Assembly: GCF_002257695.2 (NCBI RefSeq)
Contig: NZ_CP155571.1
Strand: one strand, 5' to 3'
DNA: 64,000 nt
Source: Sporomusa acidovorans
GTDB lineage: Bacteria > Bacillota > Negativicutes > Sporomusales > Sporomusaceae
A program made the translations under genes and the position numbers. The notes under the pieces are model-generated. The model was not told where the DNA came from, did not search any database, and saw only the letters and a list, made by a program, of their open reading frames with translations. Of the stretch, positions 9,430 to 18,891 are shown in pieces. Position 1 is the stretch's first letter; every line of letters begins with the position of its first letter.

Positions 9430-11304
9430 CTCTCGGAAACTTAGTACCATATAGTAGGATTTTGAGGGTATTGAGTAGCAAAATCAGAAGTAAATTAGCA
9501 AAAACAAGGGATGAGGAAAGGATACGTAAAAAGAGAGCATAGCAAGCAGACCTAGCCAAATCCTAAAAAAACTAGGCCCAAGGTGTAGAAGTGTAGAGTT
9601 AAACGCTTAAGAACTAAGAAATTGCAGGAAAGACTTCCGCCGACCACTCCAAAATGAGGGGACGCATATTGATGGCAAGGTGTTTTATCCAGGCATCCAT
9701 ATGTGAACACATGGCAGTGGAATAAGCCCGGAAATACCAATTGCATGAATTACGGGTTTTGGTCTTTCGTTCCAGAAGATAATCCTCTTTGAGGCGCTTA
9801 AAACAGCGTTCCGAGGCGGTGCGCTGGCGATAACGAGCTTTAAACAAAGCCGAAGCGCGAGGAACCCGAGTAAAAAACCGGAGGTTATCCTGTTCCCGGG
9901 TGTAAAAAACCCGGCCATAAGGAGAGTCTGAACAGGGTGATTCACAAGAGACCTTCCAGGTTTTGCGGGTTTTAGGACAACGCCATTTATGCCGCTGGCG
10001 GTCCTTACAGAAACCATTGTAAGCCATGATATGATTGGCAGGACAGATGGGAATGCCTTCCTTAGAAAACAAGATTTCATCTTGATGGGAACAGTTACCT
10101 TCATTCCGAGTATTGAGGTCAATAAAAGCAGCAATATCATAGCGATGAAGCAAATTGTAAATGGCGTAAGCGTCATGAGCCGAGTCCAGCAGACATTGGG
10201 CCACCTTACAATCCGGATTCGATTGAATAAAATCAAAAAAGGAATACACAAAAGCGAGACTATCATGCCGGTTAGCCTTAAAGAAATGAAGATACACCGG
10301 TAAATCATAAGGACTGTCGGCAGCGGTAAAGGCGTACAAAGTACGACCGAAATAATATTCTTCCCGGTAACTATCCCAGCCCCAAGAAGAATCCGGGTCC
10401 GAGAATTTGCGGGGACAACGGCACTTGAAGACGCCGTTTTCTCTGCAACTGCAAATCAACTTGCCGTAATGGCTAGCGCCCGTGCGAACAGAGGACCCGT
10501 CCCCGGCGATTGTCAGAGCAGAGATGTCTCCTAAGATGCCGTGTTTTGCAGAGGGGACAACAAAACACTCTTTAAAAATCTTTTGGAAGAGATCCTGCGG
10601 ACGCGAATGAAAATCAGGAGGGTGTTCCAGATAGCGATCGACCAATCGCTTGATGACGCCAGGTTTTTTAAGTGGTGACTTTTCTCCTTTTTTCTTGCCC
10701 TTCTTGGGCTTACGCCGGGGCCTGCGGACTTTGTTGGCAAGATGTGTCGAAGAAGACATCCACAGGCGCTTGATAAAATCATAAAAAGTACCAACCCCCG
10801 GGACATCGTCCGGTAGAAATCCGCTGAGGACCGCAAAAATGGGAGTCGAACGCATGGAATGGACCCAAGTGTCAATGGAACGTTCATGAAGTAATTCCAT
10901 AAGCAGTAAAGAGCGGAACATATCGGCCGGGTCGCGTGCTATGGAACCCACCGATTGAGAGTAGCGATGAGCGACAAATTCCGTGATTTTGGATAAATCG
11001 CTGCACCAGACACTGGCTAGGGCTTTTTGCTGGAGCAAAACCGGCTCTAAAAAACCGCGTTTTAAGTAGTGGATTTGCAACTGCTCTTTTAGAAAGTCCT
11101 GAAATTGTCGATGAGAACGGGTCGTTTTCAACAAAAAAATCACCACCATCAGCGAAGGTAGACAAAAAGATGTCTTCATCGCGATTATGGGGGCGTTTCA
11201 AAAAAGTCAAGTCCCAAATTTTCGACACGTCTATTTTGGAGGAAAACTGCAAAAAGACCAAGGCTAAATGCCTTGATCCATATAATATCTCGGGTTTCCG
11301 AGAG
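9430..11304 (-). mobile_element. Insertion sequence with DDE transposase (family not assigned)
   Basis: The ends share the inverted sequence CTCTCGGAAAC, at 9430-9440 and as its complement at 11294-11304. The one long gene inside is a transposase on the minus strand. A clean target duplication is not evident. The right end lies only 28 bp before the start of a lactonase-like gene, so the element has replaced or separated that gene's native promoter region from the upstream transporter. Confidence 0.75.
9614..11179 (-). CDS. Transposase, DDE superfamily
   Basis: A 521-aa transposase occupying most of the element. Seen features are a basic linker RRPRRKPKKGKKKGEK near residue 150, an IAGDGSSVRTG segment carrying the likely first catalytic Asp, a later LLDSAHDAYA segment with a likely second Asp, and an SERCFKRLKEDYLLE segment with the likely Glu close to the C terminus. 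This layout is that of IS4/IS1182-like DDE enzymes; I could not fix the family. It appears intact. Confidence 0.8.
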   Translation of the reverse strand: MKTSFCLPSLMVVIFLLKTTRSHRQFQDFLKEQLQIHYLKRGFLEPVLLQQKALASVWCSDLSKITEFVAHRYSQSVGSIARDPADMFRSLLLMELLHERSIDTWVHSMRSTPIFAVLSGFLPDDVPGVGTFYDFIKRLWMSSSTHLANKVRRPRRKPKKGKKKGEKSPLKKPGVIKRLVDRYLEHPPDFHSRPQDLFQKIFKECFVVPSAKHGILGDISALTIAGDGSSVRTGASHYGKLICSCRENGVFKCRCPRKFSDPDSSWGWDSYREEYYFGRTLYAFTAADSPYDLPVYLHFFKANRHDSLAFVYSFFDFIQSNPDCKVAQCLLDSAHDAYAIYNLLHRYDIAAFIDLNTRNEGNCSHQDEILFSKEGIPICPANHIMAYNGFCKDRQRHKWRCPKTRKTWKVSCESPCSDSPYGRVFYTREQDNLRFFTRVPRASALFKARYRQRTASERCFKRLKEDYLLERKTKTRNSCNWYFRAYSTAMCSHMDAWIKHLAINMRPLILEWSAEVFPAIS

Positions 11305-11332
11305 AGTACGATAATAGTGAGGAGGAATCAAT

Positions 11333-12319
11333 TTGATAACTCGACGCGTATTTGTGAAAGGGGCTGGATTAGCATTGGCTGCATTAAGTACGGGAGGTAT
11401 AAATCTGCAGGATAGTTTTGCCGCTGAGGCACCAAAAACCTCTAATACAGGAGCCATTCAGGTGCCATATTCAACAGGCAGAAACCGCCCAACCATCACG
11501 GTTCTGGAGAACGCATGCGATTGCCATCATCATATTTATGATCCTGTTCGTTTTCCGTATGTACCAGAAGATACCCGCAATCAACCGCCGGCAACAGTAG
11601 ATGTTTACCGTATGCTGCAAAAACGTTTAGGTACCACACGCAATGTCATCATTCAACCATCTGCCTATGGGACGGATAATAGCTGTTTATTGGATGCCTT
11701 AAAGCAGATGGGACATAATTCACGAGGCGTAGCCGTTATTGACAAAAATATCTCGGATTCAGAACTTCAAAAAATGCATAAGTCAGGTGTACGTGGCATT
11801 CGTTTTAATATTTCTACCGGTGCAACCAATGACGGTGAACTGATCCTTTCTCTTGCTGAGCGGGTTAACCAGCTAGGTTGGCATGTGTCATTTTGGATGA
11901 GTGCGGATGACACCGTCAAAATGGCAGACCTATTGCAGAAACTTCCTACACCTATCGTGTTTGATCATCGAGGCCATATTCCCCAACCCGCAGGTATAAG
12001 CCATCCGGCTTTTAAAGTAATTTGTAATCTCATTGACAAAGGTAAAACCTGGATTAAGCTGTCAGGTTTATATCAGGACTCTAAAGTGGGTGAACCGACC
12101 TATAGCGATACTGTAAAAGTCGGTCAGGCTTATGTGCAGTATGCACCAGAACGAATGGTTTGGGGTAGCGATTGGCCGCATCCTAGTGAGTTTTCCGCCA
12201 GAAAACCGATGCCAAATGATGCTTCCATCATGGACCTTTTGGCCGAGCAAGTGCCGGACGAACGCATTCGTAAAATGATTCTTGTAGACAATCCGGAGGC
12301 ATTGTTCGGATTCCGTTAA
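11333..12319 (+). CDS. Tat-exported amidohydrolase-2 (COG3618-like) lactonase homologue, copy 1
   Basis: Metal-dependent hydrolase of the amidohydrolase superfamily, 328 aa, related to 2-pyrone-4,6-dicarboxylate lactonase and galactarolactone isomerase. The start is a TTG at 11333 preceded by GAGGAGG. The N terminus TRRVFVKGAGLALAAL is a twin-arginine signal, so the enzyme should act in the periplasm. Metal-binding features are CDCHHHIYD near residue 61, VFDHRGH near 220 and WGSDWPHP near 285. It probably opens or rearranges a sugar-acid lactone before import. A similar protein is at 25434. The insertion sequence directly upstream may alter its expression. Confidence 0.8.
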   Translation: MITRRVFVKGAGLALAALSTGGINLQDSFAAEAPKTSNTGAIQVPYSTGRNRPTITVLENACDCHHHIYDPVRFPYVPEDTRNQPPATVDVYRMLQKRLGTTRNVIIQPSAYGTDNSCLLDALKQMGHNSRGVAVIDKNISDSELQKMHKSGVRGIRFNISTGATNDGELILSLAERVNQLGWHVSFWMSADDTVKMADLLQKLPTPIVFDHRGHIPQPAGISHPAFKVICNLIDKGKTWIKLSGLYQDSKVGEPTYSDTVKVGQAYVQYAPERMVWGSDWPHPSEFSARKPMPNDASIMDLLAEQVPDERIRKMILVDNPEALFGFR

Positions 12320-12355
12320 ATTGTGTTATTGATCTTTTCTTGCTAGCCATACTCA

Positions 12356-12385
12356 GAAGCTGCTACTCTTTAGCAGCTTCTTTGC
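12356..12385 (+). terminator. Terminator after the Tat-lactonase gene
   Basis: GAAGCTGCTA and TAGCAGCTTC form a perfect 10-bp stem around CTCTT, followed by TTTGC. Confidence 0.75.
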
Positions 12386-12534
12386 TATTATTCATTCACA
12401 TTAGACTGAGTTATAAAGCATGGCAATCAATTTGGATATAAAGTAAAGTTTGAAACAAAAGCTTAACGGATTTGCCTAAAAAAGTGCATAGCAAAACAGG
12501 CCGCTTGAAAGCAGCCAAAAATCAGGAGAAAGAA

Positions 12535-13794
12535 TTAGGCAGAATCTTGCGAGGGACTATCGTCCTTGATAACGTATCCCCTCAGACGCAGAAGACTTAG
12601 AGCTTGCGACTTAGTAATGACCATAGACATGTTTGCTGGGCGGTCGACAAGATAGCCTTTTGCGGAGTAAGGCTCCAGCTTGGAGAGTATGTTCCAGATA
12701 GCGGTTAGGAGCATACGGCAGACGGCGATGATAGCCTTTTTGTGACCACGGCGGGCTTTGAGTCTGCGATAGCGCTCTTTGCATTCAGGGTACTTGTCGG
12801 ATTTGACGACAGCATTTGCCACCTGAACTAAAAGTGGCTTGAGATAAACACCGGCACGTGAGATTCGAGTGGATTTGCATTTACCACCGCTTTGGTCATT
12901 GCGTGGACAACAACCTGCCCAAGAACTGAGATTTTTCGCCGTTGGGAACACGGACATATCCGCTCCGATTTCGGAAAGAACCGCTATTGCAGTCATCGGG
13001 TCGGATGAAAAGCCCGGAACGGTACGAATCAACTCTAACAATTGGGTATACGGTGCGGTAAGGCGTAGGATTTCGGCTTCGATGTTCTGCTTATGAGCTT
13101 GGATCTCGTCAATATGCCGGAGAATCTCCCGAAGCTTGGCGGCTTGTTCGCGCGAAACAGACCCGTCAACAGCAGCCTGAATTTCCTCAATGGGATGTTT
13201 GCAACGTCCATCCACAAAAGGGGCAACGTCAAATTGTTCACCTGGATGATCTAAAATATAGGCGGTAATGGAGCGTGCTGATTTGCCGAACACGTCAGAG
13301 AAAACGTCGTCAAGCTTCAAGTTTGAAACGGTCAAACAATTTTGAGCGCGGTTTTTCTCCCCGGTCAGGAAGTTAGTCAGTTTGAAGCGGTAACGCATCA
13401 TTTCGCGCAGGTGGCGAATATCAGGCGGAGGAATAAAGCTCGGCTTGATCATATCGCACATAAAGAGGTCACATATCCATTTCGCATCTTTCCTGTCGGT
13501 TTTGTTGCCCTTTTGCGGCTTGGTGTATTTCGGGTGAGCGAGCGTAACCCAGCAGGTTTTTTCAAGGATATTAAACACCGGAATCCAGTATTTCCCTGAC
13601 GATTCCATGCAAACTTCCTTACAATCATGCTTCGCAAGCCAGTCAGCCAACTCGTGAAGGCCTTTTGAGAATGAGGAAAATCGTGCTTGATTATATTCTG
13701 TACGTCCGTTTGCGTCGGTAATGCCGATACAGGCATATATCCAAGTTTTGTGGACGTCCAGACCGCAGCAGTTTTTCCTAAAGATTTTGAACAT
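12535..13794 (-). CDS. IS110 family transposase
   Basis: A 419-aa transposase with the N-terminal DEDD domain (CGLDVHKTWIYACIG at residues 8-22, the ESSGKYW segment near 80, TDRKDAKWICDL near 120) and the C-terminal Transposase_20 domain (VPGFSSDPMTAIAVLSEIG and SWAGCCPRNDQSGGK). The start at 13794 has GGGGG just before it; a longer frame from 13848 lacks support. IS110 elements have no terminal inverted repeats, so exact ends cannot be read, but the non-coding flanks at about 12400-12534 and 13795-14080 probably belong to the element. It interrupts the catabolic cluster between the lactonase and the aldolase operon. Confidence 0.85.
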   Translation of the reverse strand: MFKIFRKNCCGLDVHKTWIYACIGITDANGRTEYNQARFSSFSKGLHELADWLAKHDCKEVCMESSGKYWIPVFNILEKTCWVTLAHPKYTKPQKGNKTDRKDAKWICDLFMCDMIKPSFIPPPDIRHLREMMRYRFKLTNFLTGEKNRAQNCLTVSNLKLDDVFSDVFGKSARSITAYILDHPGEQFDVAPFVDGRCKHPIEEIQAAVDGSVSREQAAKLREILRHIDEIQAHKQNIEAEILRLTAPYTQLLELIRTVPGFSSDPMTAIAVLSEIGADMSVFPTAKNLSSWAGCCPRNDQSGGKCKSTRISRAGVYLKPLLVQVANAVVKSDKYPECKERYRRLKARRGHKKAIIAVCRMLLTAIWNILSKLEPYSAKGYLVDRPANMSMVITKSQALSLLRLRGYVIKDDSPSQDSA

Positions 13795-14092
13795 GGATAA
13801 CCCCCAATAAAAGATTCGGAGGGTCGGCAGGGACTGGTCGCCCGGCAAAATCGAGTCGATTTGTAAGAGATAAGTTTACGGGCTGTTGCTTGCGCCATTC
13901 GTTGATGCCTTTACGGGCGACCGACACCATATAGATATACGGGGTAGCCGCTATACCGCCCCGCCACTCACCTCCACGGGTTCTGTAGTGTGCCGATACT
14001 CCAAAACAAGTATAGCAAAAATACAAAAAGAGCGAAAAGCACCGCGTTTCATAACCCCGTCGGTACCTTTCGCAGAAAGGTAGATTATAGAT

Positions 14093-14135
14093 ATGAAAAT
14101 ATGTTATGGAGTATGATGAAAAAAAGTTATTATAC
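14093..14135 (+). promoter_or_regulatory. Promoter/operator D: ATGAAA-23-ATGAAA-12-TATTATAC
   Basis: ATGAAA at 14093 and 14116, TATTATAC at 14128, with TATGGA at the -35 position. It lies in the 13795-14344 gap and would drive the aldolase-racemase-kinase operon. Confidence 0.6.
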
Positions 14136-14344
14136 TTTCAAATCTATCCCGGCTATATTAGATTGTATAGATTTGTGTAACCCAGCCAAACGGCTATCAT
14201 TCGAAAATGGAAGATAGCTACGGGGCATATACACTGACAAGGTAAATAATTACCACAACCTATTACAACATAATGATGATTACTACCCCTTTTCTGCAAA
14301 TTGCGTTTTTTGTCTAAGGTGTTAAATGAAATGGAGGCATGAAT

Positions 14345-14998
14345 ATGCGGGAAATATCGCAATTAATCGATGTAGGGAAATATTTGCTTACTAACCAGTT
14401 AGCCTGGGGAACTTCGGGGAATGTCAGTGCGAGAACTGATAAGGATACCATGATAATTACCGCCTCTGGCACACATATGGGAAACCTAAGTGAAAGCGAT
14501 TTCGCCCACTGTAAAATCTCGACGGGAGAGGTTGCCGGAGAGAAAAAGGCATCCAAAGAAACCCCCATGCATATTGGAATTTACCGGCAACGTGATGATG
14601 TAAATGCTATTTTGCACTCATCACCATTTAATACCACTATATTTGCCTGCAGCGATACACCGATTTATTCGGAACTTTTTGTGGAATCCATGTATTATTT
14701 GGAGCATATAGCCTATGTTGACTACTATCATCCCGGCAGTATGCAATTGGCCGACGCTGTTACCGAACAGGCGCCTTATGCGAATATCATTATAATGCGT
14801 CATCATGGTGTAGTTGTATATGATAAAAATGTCGCAGAAGCTCTTGTCCGGCTTGAAACACTGGAAATCGTGTGCAAGATGATCTTGCAGGCAAAGGCAG
14901 CAGGGGTTCAGTTAACTAAAATCCCAGATAAAATTGTTAAAAGCTTTTTAGAGGATTCCGGCTATCGGGTGCGCCAGAAACTCCCTATACTAAAGTAA
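14345..14998 (+). CDS. Class II aldolase/adducin family protein (OtnC/FucA-like)
   Basis: Zinc-dependent class II aldolase fold, 217 aa, first gene of a three-gene operon. Features are SGNVSAR near residue 22, the SGTHMG phosphate-binding segment, ETPMHIGIY with the likely catalytic Glu, LHSSPF near 94 and MRHHGVVVY near 153 providing zinc ligands. With a DUF1537 kinase in the same operon the best-known precedent is OtnC, which decarboxylates 3-oxo-tetronate 4-phosphate to a triose phosphate. The ATG at 14345 is preferred over 14339 because GGAGG ends at 14337. The substrate could be longer or branched; that is inference. Confidence 0.8.
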   Translation: MREISQLIDVGKYLLTNQLAWGTSGNVSARTDKDTMIITASGTHMGNLSESDFAHCKISTGEVAGEKKASKETPMHIGIYRQRDDVNAILHSSPFNTTIFACSDTPIYSELFVESMYYLEHIAYVDYYHPGSMQLADAVTEQAPYANIIIMRHHGVVVYDKNVAEALVRLETLEIVCKMILQAKAAGVQLTKIPDKIVKSFLEDSGYRVRQKLPILK

Positions 14999-15015
14999 AA
15001 GGAAGTGGATGTAAA

Positions 15016-15669
15016 ATGAGTATTAAAATTGGGCTTATTCATACCACGGTAAATTCTATACAGCCGATTAATGAAGCATTTAACGAGCATGCGCCTGATG
15101 TTAAGGTATTAAACTTTCTGGATGAGGGACTAATGGAAGAAATTAATAACAGTCCTGCCATAACGCCATCCATGGTTAGAAAATTGACTCACATGATGGA
15201 CCGGGCAGAAAACAGTGGCGTTAACGGCATACTGTTAGCCTGTACGGTTTTTTCGCCATACGTGAAGGATATTGAAAAACTGTTTGCTGTACCTGTGTTA
15301 AGCGCTGATATCAGTATGCTGGAACATGCCATTCAACTGGGTAATAAAATAGGGGTAATTGCAACCGTAGCGACTGCCGGCCCTACTACGGAAGGACTTC
15401 TAAAAGAAATCGCGCAGCAAACGAATAAAAAAGTAGACGTGTATACGCATATAATTACCGAAGCGTTTAGTGCACTTAAAAGTGGCAATGCTGCGAAGCA
15501 TAACGAACTGATTCAAAATAAGATTCATGAGCTGACAGAATATTGCGATGCCGTAATCTTAGCCCAAATGTCTATGACTAGAGCGGTAAAAGGACTTGAC
15601 AAAATAAGCAAACCGGTATTAACGAGTCCTGAAATCAGTGTCAAGGCAATGCTGGCACGAATCAACTGA
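15016..15669 (+). CDS. Asp/Glu/hydantoin racemase-fold protein, copy 1
   Basis: Cytoplasmic protein of 217 aa with the two-domain Asp/Glu racemase fold. The first catalytic cysteine is present in LLACTVFSPYV near residue 76, but the position where racemases carry the second cysteine reads VILAQMSMTRA, without cysteine. Loss of one of the two cysteines is known in decarboxylases and isomerases of this superfamily, so a decarboxylase, isomerase or retro-aldol role is as likely as racemisation. It sits 17 bp after the aldolase gene and 26 bp before the kinase gene. A second copy with the same feature is at 26479. Confidence 0.75.
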   Translation: MSIKIGLIHTTVNSIQPINEAFNEHAPDVKVLNFLDEGLMEEINNSPAITPSMVRKLTHMMDRAENSGVNGILLACTVFSPYVKDIEKLFAVPVLSADISMLEHAIQLGNKIGVIATVATAGPTTEGLLKEIAQQTNKKVDVYTHIITEAFSALKSGNAAKHNELIQNKIHELTEYCDAVILAQMSMTRAVKGLDKISKPVLTSPEISVKAMLARIN

Positions 15670-15695
15670 TTTTATGATTAGAGAGGAGGATTTTT

Positions 15696-16979
15696 ATGAT
15701 TGGTGTTGTTGCAGACGATACTACCGGTGCAAATGACATCGGGCTCATGTTTCGGAATAACCAATGTTCGGTGAAAGTAATGACTTTTAGCGAAGATATG
15801 CAATTAGAGAGAGATACCGACGTTTTGATTATTGACACCGACAGCCGTTTAGATCCTCCGGAATTAAGTTATGACAAGGTCTTTAAGGCTACTAAAATGC
15901 TGGAGAGGCTAGGCTGCTCATTGTATTTCAAAAAAACATGTTCGGTATTTCGCGGGAATATTGGCAAAGAATTTGATGCAATGATGGATGCCTTACAAGA
16001 GAACTTTGCCGTAATTATTCTGGCTTTCCCCAAATACGGCAGGCAAACAGTGAATGGAATCCACACAGTTTATGGAAAGCTGCTGGAGGAATCTAATTTT
16101 GCCAAGGATCCCGTGCATCCTATGACACAATCTAATCTGGTATCTATCCTACAAGGTCAGACTGAACGTAAGGTATCGCAGATTGACTTAGATATTGTCA
16201 GACAGGGTCCCGGTGCCTTGCGCCAGGCTCTTCATAAAAAAAGTAAGATCGCAAACTATTGCATAATAGACTCGGTAGATCAAAATGATATAAAAATTGT
16301 GGCCGAAGCGGTCCATACCTATAGAGTTTTATGCGGCAGTTCAGCTATTGCCGAAGAATTACCCAAATTCTTACCTATAAAAAAGTCCGGAACTGTATTT
16401 GATAGCTTACAAATAAATGATCAGAACGGGGTATTGGTGATATCCGGGAGTTTAACTCCCCAGACAAAAGCACAGACAGCGTATCTTGTTTCCCGGGGGA
16501 CTTCTAAGGTGGTTCTTGATTCACGAAAAATATTTCAAGATATGGAGTATACTGAGGAACTTGGAAGAGTAACAAGAACAGCCGAACAGTTATTAAAAGA
16601 TGGCAAAGATGTTTTAGTGATGGCTGCCAATGGCGAGGATGTTATTGGAGAAACTAAAGAACTCGGTAAAAAAATGAGCATGGATCTTTTGACTATTAGT
16701 AAACGGGTTTCAGCAGCACTTGCCGAGATTACTGAAAAGTTAGTTACCGGAACTGAATTAAAAAGGTTAGTAGTAGCTGGCGGCGACACTTCAGGTACTG
16801 TATGTAGAAAATTGGGAATAAAGGGGAATTATATTCTCAGAGAAATTGAGATAGGTCTTCCTTCGGGATTGGCAATTGGCCGTAATATGTTAATTGTGTT
16901 GAAGTCTGGCAGCTTTGGAAAAGAGGACTTTTTATTTAAAGCAGTGCAGCATTTGAAATTAGTTTCTAGTAATAAATGA
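15696..16979 (+). CDS. DUF1537 four-carbon acid sugar kinase family protein (OtnK-like)
   Basis: ATP-dependent kinase for sugar acids, 427 aa, close to the family length. The N-terminal GVVADDTTGANDIG motif, the VAGGDTSGTVCRKLGI segment near residue 365 and the final LKSGSFGKEDFL segment are diagnostic. Known members phosphorylate 3-oxo-tetronates, D-threonate, D-erythronate or 3-oxo-isoapionate. With the class II aldolase two genes upstream this predicts kinase plus aldolase/decarboxylase chemistry yielding a triose phosphate. GAGAGGAGG gives a strong ribosome binding site. The operon is closed by a terminator at 17022. Confidence 0.85.
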   Translation: MIGVVADDTTGANDIGLMFRNNQCSVKVMTFSEDMQLERDTDVLIIDTDSRLDPPELSYDKVFKATKMLERLGCSLYFKKTCSVFRGNIGKEFDAMMDALQENFAVIILAFPKYGRQTVNGIHTVYGKLLEESNFAKDPVHPMTQSNLVSILQGQTERKVSQIDLDIVRQGPGALRQALHKKSKIANYCIIDSVDQNDIKIVAEAVHTYRVLCGSSAIAEELPKFLPIKKSGTVFDSLQINDQNGVLVISGSLTPQTKAQTAYLVSRGTSKVVLDSRKIFQDMEYTEELGRVTRTAEQLLKDGKDVLVMAANGEDVIGETKELGKKMSMDLLTISKRVSAALAEITEKLVTGTELKRLVVAGGDTSGTVCRKLGIKGNYILREIEIGLPSGLAIGRNMLIVLKSGSFGKEDFLFKAVQHLKLVSSNK

Positions 16980-17021
16980 ATTTTTATATTCTGATATCGT
17001 AATCACAATAGACTTTTTTTA

Positions 17022-17059
17022 TTGGCTGTGAATTTAATGTTCACAGCCAATTCTATTTT
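17022..17059 (+). terminator. Terminator of the aldolase-racemase-kinase operon
   Basis: TTGGCTGTGAA and TTCACAGCCAA form a perfect 11-bp stem around TTTAATG and are followed by TTCTATTTT. Confidence 0.85.
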
Positions 17060-17171
17060 GCAGCAGTATCTCGTGCATTTATGGTTGGCTGCATATGCAT
17101 AATAATTTAAACTTTCTTTATTTGTCTTAGTGATTTACAATTATAGTAGACTTTAAAGCGGGGTGTACTGT

Positions 17172-18032
17172 GTGGAAAACAGGGATTGGGAAATTCTTCG
17201 AGTTCTTTACAAGGAAAGAAACATTACCAAAACGGCTGAAACACTCTATATGACGCAACCTGCTATGACAAAGCGTCTACAACATATAGAAAGAGAGTTT
17301 GGCGTTGCTATTGTTCATCGTGGGAAACGTGGCGTTCATTTTACGCCTCAGGGGGAATATTTAGCTAAATGTGCTGACGATTTCTTAAAACTGTTTAGTA
17401 AAGTTTACGATAACCTGGCAAATATGCAGGATAAAACTCAAGGCACATTAAGAATAGGTGCTTCCTATTTTATAACTAGAAATAAACTCCCGGAAATATT
17501 GGCATTATTTAAACAGAAATACCCCGATGTTGACTTTCACGTTACAACCGGCTGGAGCAGGGATATTTTTAATCTACTGTATGCTCAAGAAATACATGTC
17601 GCATTTGTTCGCGGGGAATATAATTGGCAGGATCAAAAACATTTATTAATGGAAGAGAATATTTGCGTAGTCTGTGCGAACAAATTTGAAATCAAGGATC
17701 TTCCCAGACTTCAGCGCATTGATTATAAAATGGATTATAAATTAAAAGAACTAATATCTAACTGGTGGTGGGATAACTTTTCTGAGCCGCCAGCTATTTG
17801 CATGGAAGTGGACAAATCTGATACGTGCCGGGAAATAGTAACGCGAGGATTAGGCTATGCCATTTTACCTAGTCGTGTGGTAGATAATGTTCAAGATATT
17901 TATAAAATCAATATTTCTCGTAAAGATGGTACTCCCATCAAGCGCAAGACTTGGATGTTTTATCAAGGGGATTTTCTAGAGTTAAAAATAGTGAAAGCGT
18001 TTGTTGAATTTATAAAGAACATGAATTTTTAA
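17172..18032 (+). CDS. LysR family transcriptional regulator
   Basis: DNA-binding activator or repressor of 286 aa. The winged helix-turn-helix covers about residues 1-60 (NITKTAETLYMTQPAMTKRL), followed by the LysR substrate-binding domain starting near GTLRIGASYFITRNKLP. GTG at 17172 is chosen because GCGGGG lies 8 nt before it; GTG at 17163 is an alternative three codons longer. It has no divergent partner, but lies between the two halves of the catabolic cluster and is a good candidate for the protein acting at the four ATGAAA-type promoters, since LysR activators commonly bind just upstream of and at poor -35 elements. That link is inference. Confidence 0.9.
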   Translation: MENRDWEILRVLYKERNITKTAETLYMTQPAMTKRLQHIEREFGVAIVHRGKRGVHFTPQGEYLAKCADDFLKLFSKVYDNLANMQDKTQGTLRIGASYFITRNKLPEILALFKQKYPDVDFHVTTGWSRDIFNLLYAQEIHVAFVRGEYNWQDQKHLLMEENICVVCANKFEIKDLPRLQRIDYKMDYKLKELISNWWWDNFSEPPAICMEVDKSDTCREIVTRGLGYAILPSRVVDNVQDIYKINISRKDGTPIKRKTWMFYQGDFLELKIVKAFVEFIKNMNF

Positions 18033-18105
18033 TAATGGCGAGGGCATTTAAAAAGGATCTAAGGGTAATAATGTCTAATTAGATCATGTTTAATAAATAT
18101 ATTAC

Positions 18106-18135
18106 TTGACATACTAGACAAAAGTGGCGTATAAA
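18106..18135 (+). promoter_or_regulatory. Sigma-A-type promoter for the GntR gene
   Basis: TTGACA at 18106 and TATAAA at 18130 with an 18-nt spacer, 61 bp before the regulator's ATG. Confidence 0.6.
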
Positions 18136-18195
18136 TTAAAATAGCTTATAATCGCATCCTAGAAAAATGTTAAAAGGCTGAGGTAGGGATAGCAT

Positions 18196-18867
18196 ATGGT
18201 TGATGAAATGATAGATAAGGTAAGTGAATTACAAAATGTAGCACAGTTTATTGCTGATTCCCTGGAAAAGATGATCATGGAAGGCAAATTACTGCCTGGG
18301 TCACGACTCATACAAACGGAAATCGCTGAACAATTTGGTGTTTCTCGTTTACCAGTAAGAGATGCTCTTAAAATTTTGGAAAAAAGGGAAATAACGCTTA
18401 CGATACCGCGCAAGGGTGTGATCGTTCGCCAGGTAACGGTCCAGGAAGTTAAAGATTTATACGAACTGCGTTTGTTATTGGAAGGGTACGCTATATCAGT
18501 ATCCTTGGAACGAATAAAGGCTGAAGATATTGATAAGGCTGAAAAAATTATTGCTAGGCAAGAAAGTATTGATCAAGAAGAAGGCTTTTTAGAGTTATTG
18601 GATATTGATGAGCAATTTCACCGTATATTATGGTCAAAGTGTGGTAACAGAGAAATTGACCGGAGCCTGGAAACACTGTGGAATCGCCTAAAATTGCTGC
18701 GTTCTTGTGTGCGGGATTTATCTAATTGGAAAGGTGTTTCTGTTGAAGGACATCGAAAAATAGTAGCTGAATTAAAGAAAAAGAACTTTATAGAGACAAA
18801 AAAAGTGTTAGAGACGGCTATTATTAGAGCGCGCGATGAAATTATTGAAAGTTTGGAAAAAAAATAA
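18196..18867 (+). CDS. GntR family transcriptional regulator (FadR/FCD subfamily)
   Basis: A 223-aa regulator with an N-terminal GntR winged helix-turn-helix (GSRLIQTEIAEQFGVSRLPV near residues 34-53) and a C-terminal all-helical FCD ligand-binding domain that includes LYELRLLLEGYA and the later DEQFHRILW and EGHRKIV segments supplying likely metal-binding residues. FCD regulators usually sense small organic acids or sugar acids and repress adjacent catabolic operons. It lies 130 bp before the second isomerase-dehydrogenase pair, with a tandem repeat in the gap that could be its operator. Confidence 0.9.
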   Translation: MVDEMIDKVSELQNVAQFIADSLEKMIMEGKLLPGSRLIQTEIAEQFGVSRLPVRDALKILEKREITLTIPRKGVIVRQVTVQEVKDLYELRLLLEGYAISVSLERIKAEDIDKAEKIIARQESIDQEEGFLELLDIDEQFHRILWSKCGNREIDRSLETLWNRLKLLRSCVRDLSNWKGVSVEGHRKIVAELKKKNFIETKKVLETAIIRARDEIIESLEKK

Positions 18868-18891
18868 AAAAATTTTTTTAAGGTATTGATG

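Noticed and set aside
10531..11261. Additional minus-strand frames inside the first insertion sequence
   Set aside because: They are alternate-frame shadows of the intact transposase, with no frameshift signal that would justify a fused product.
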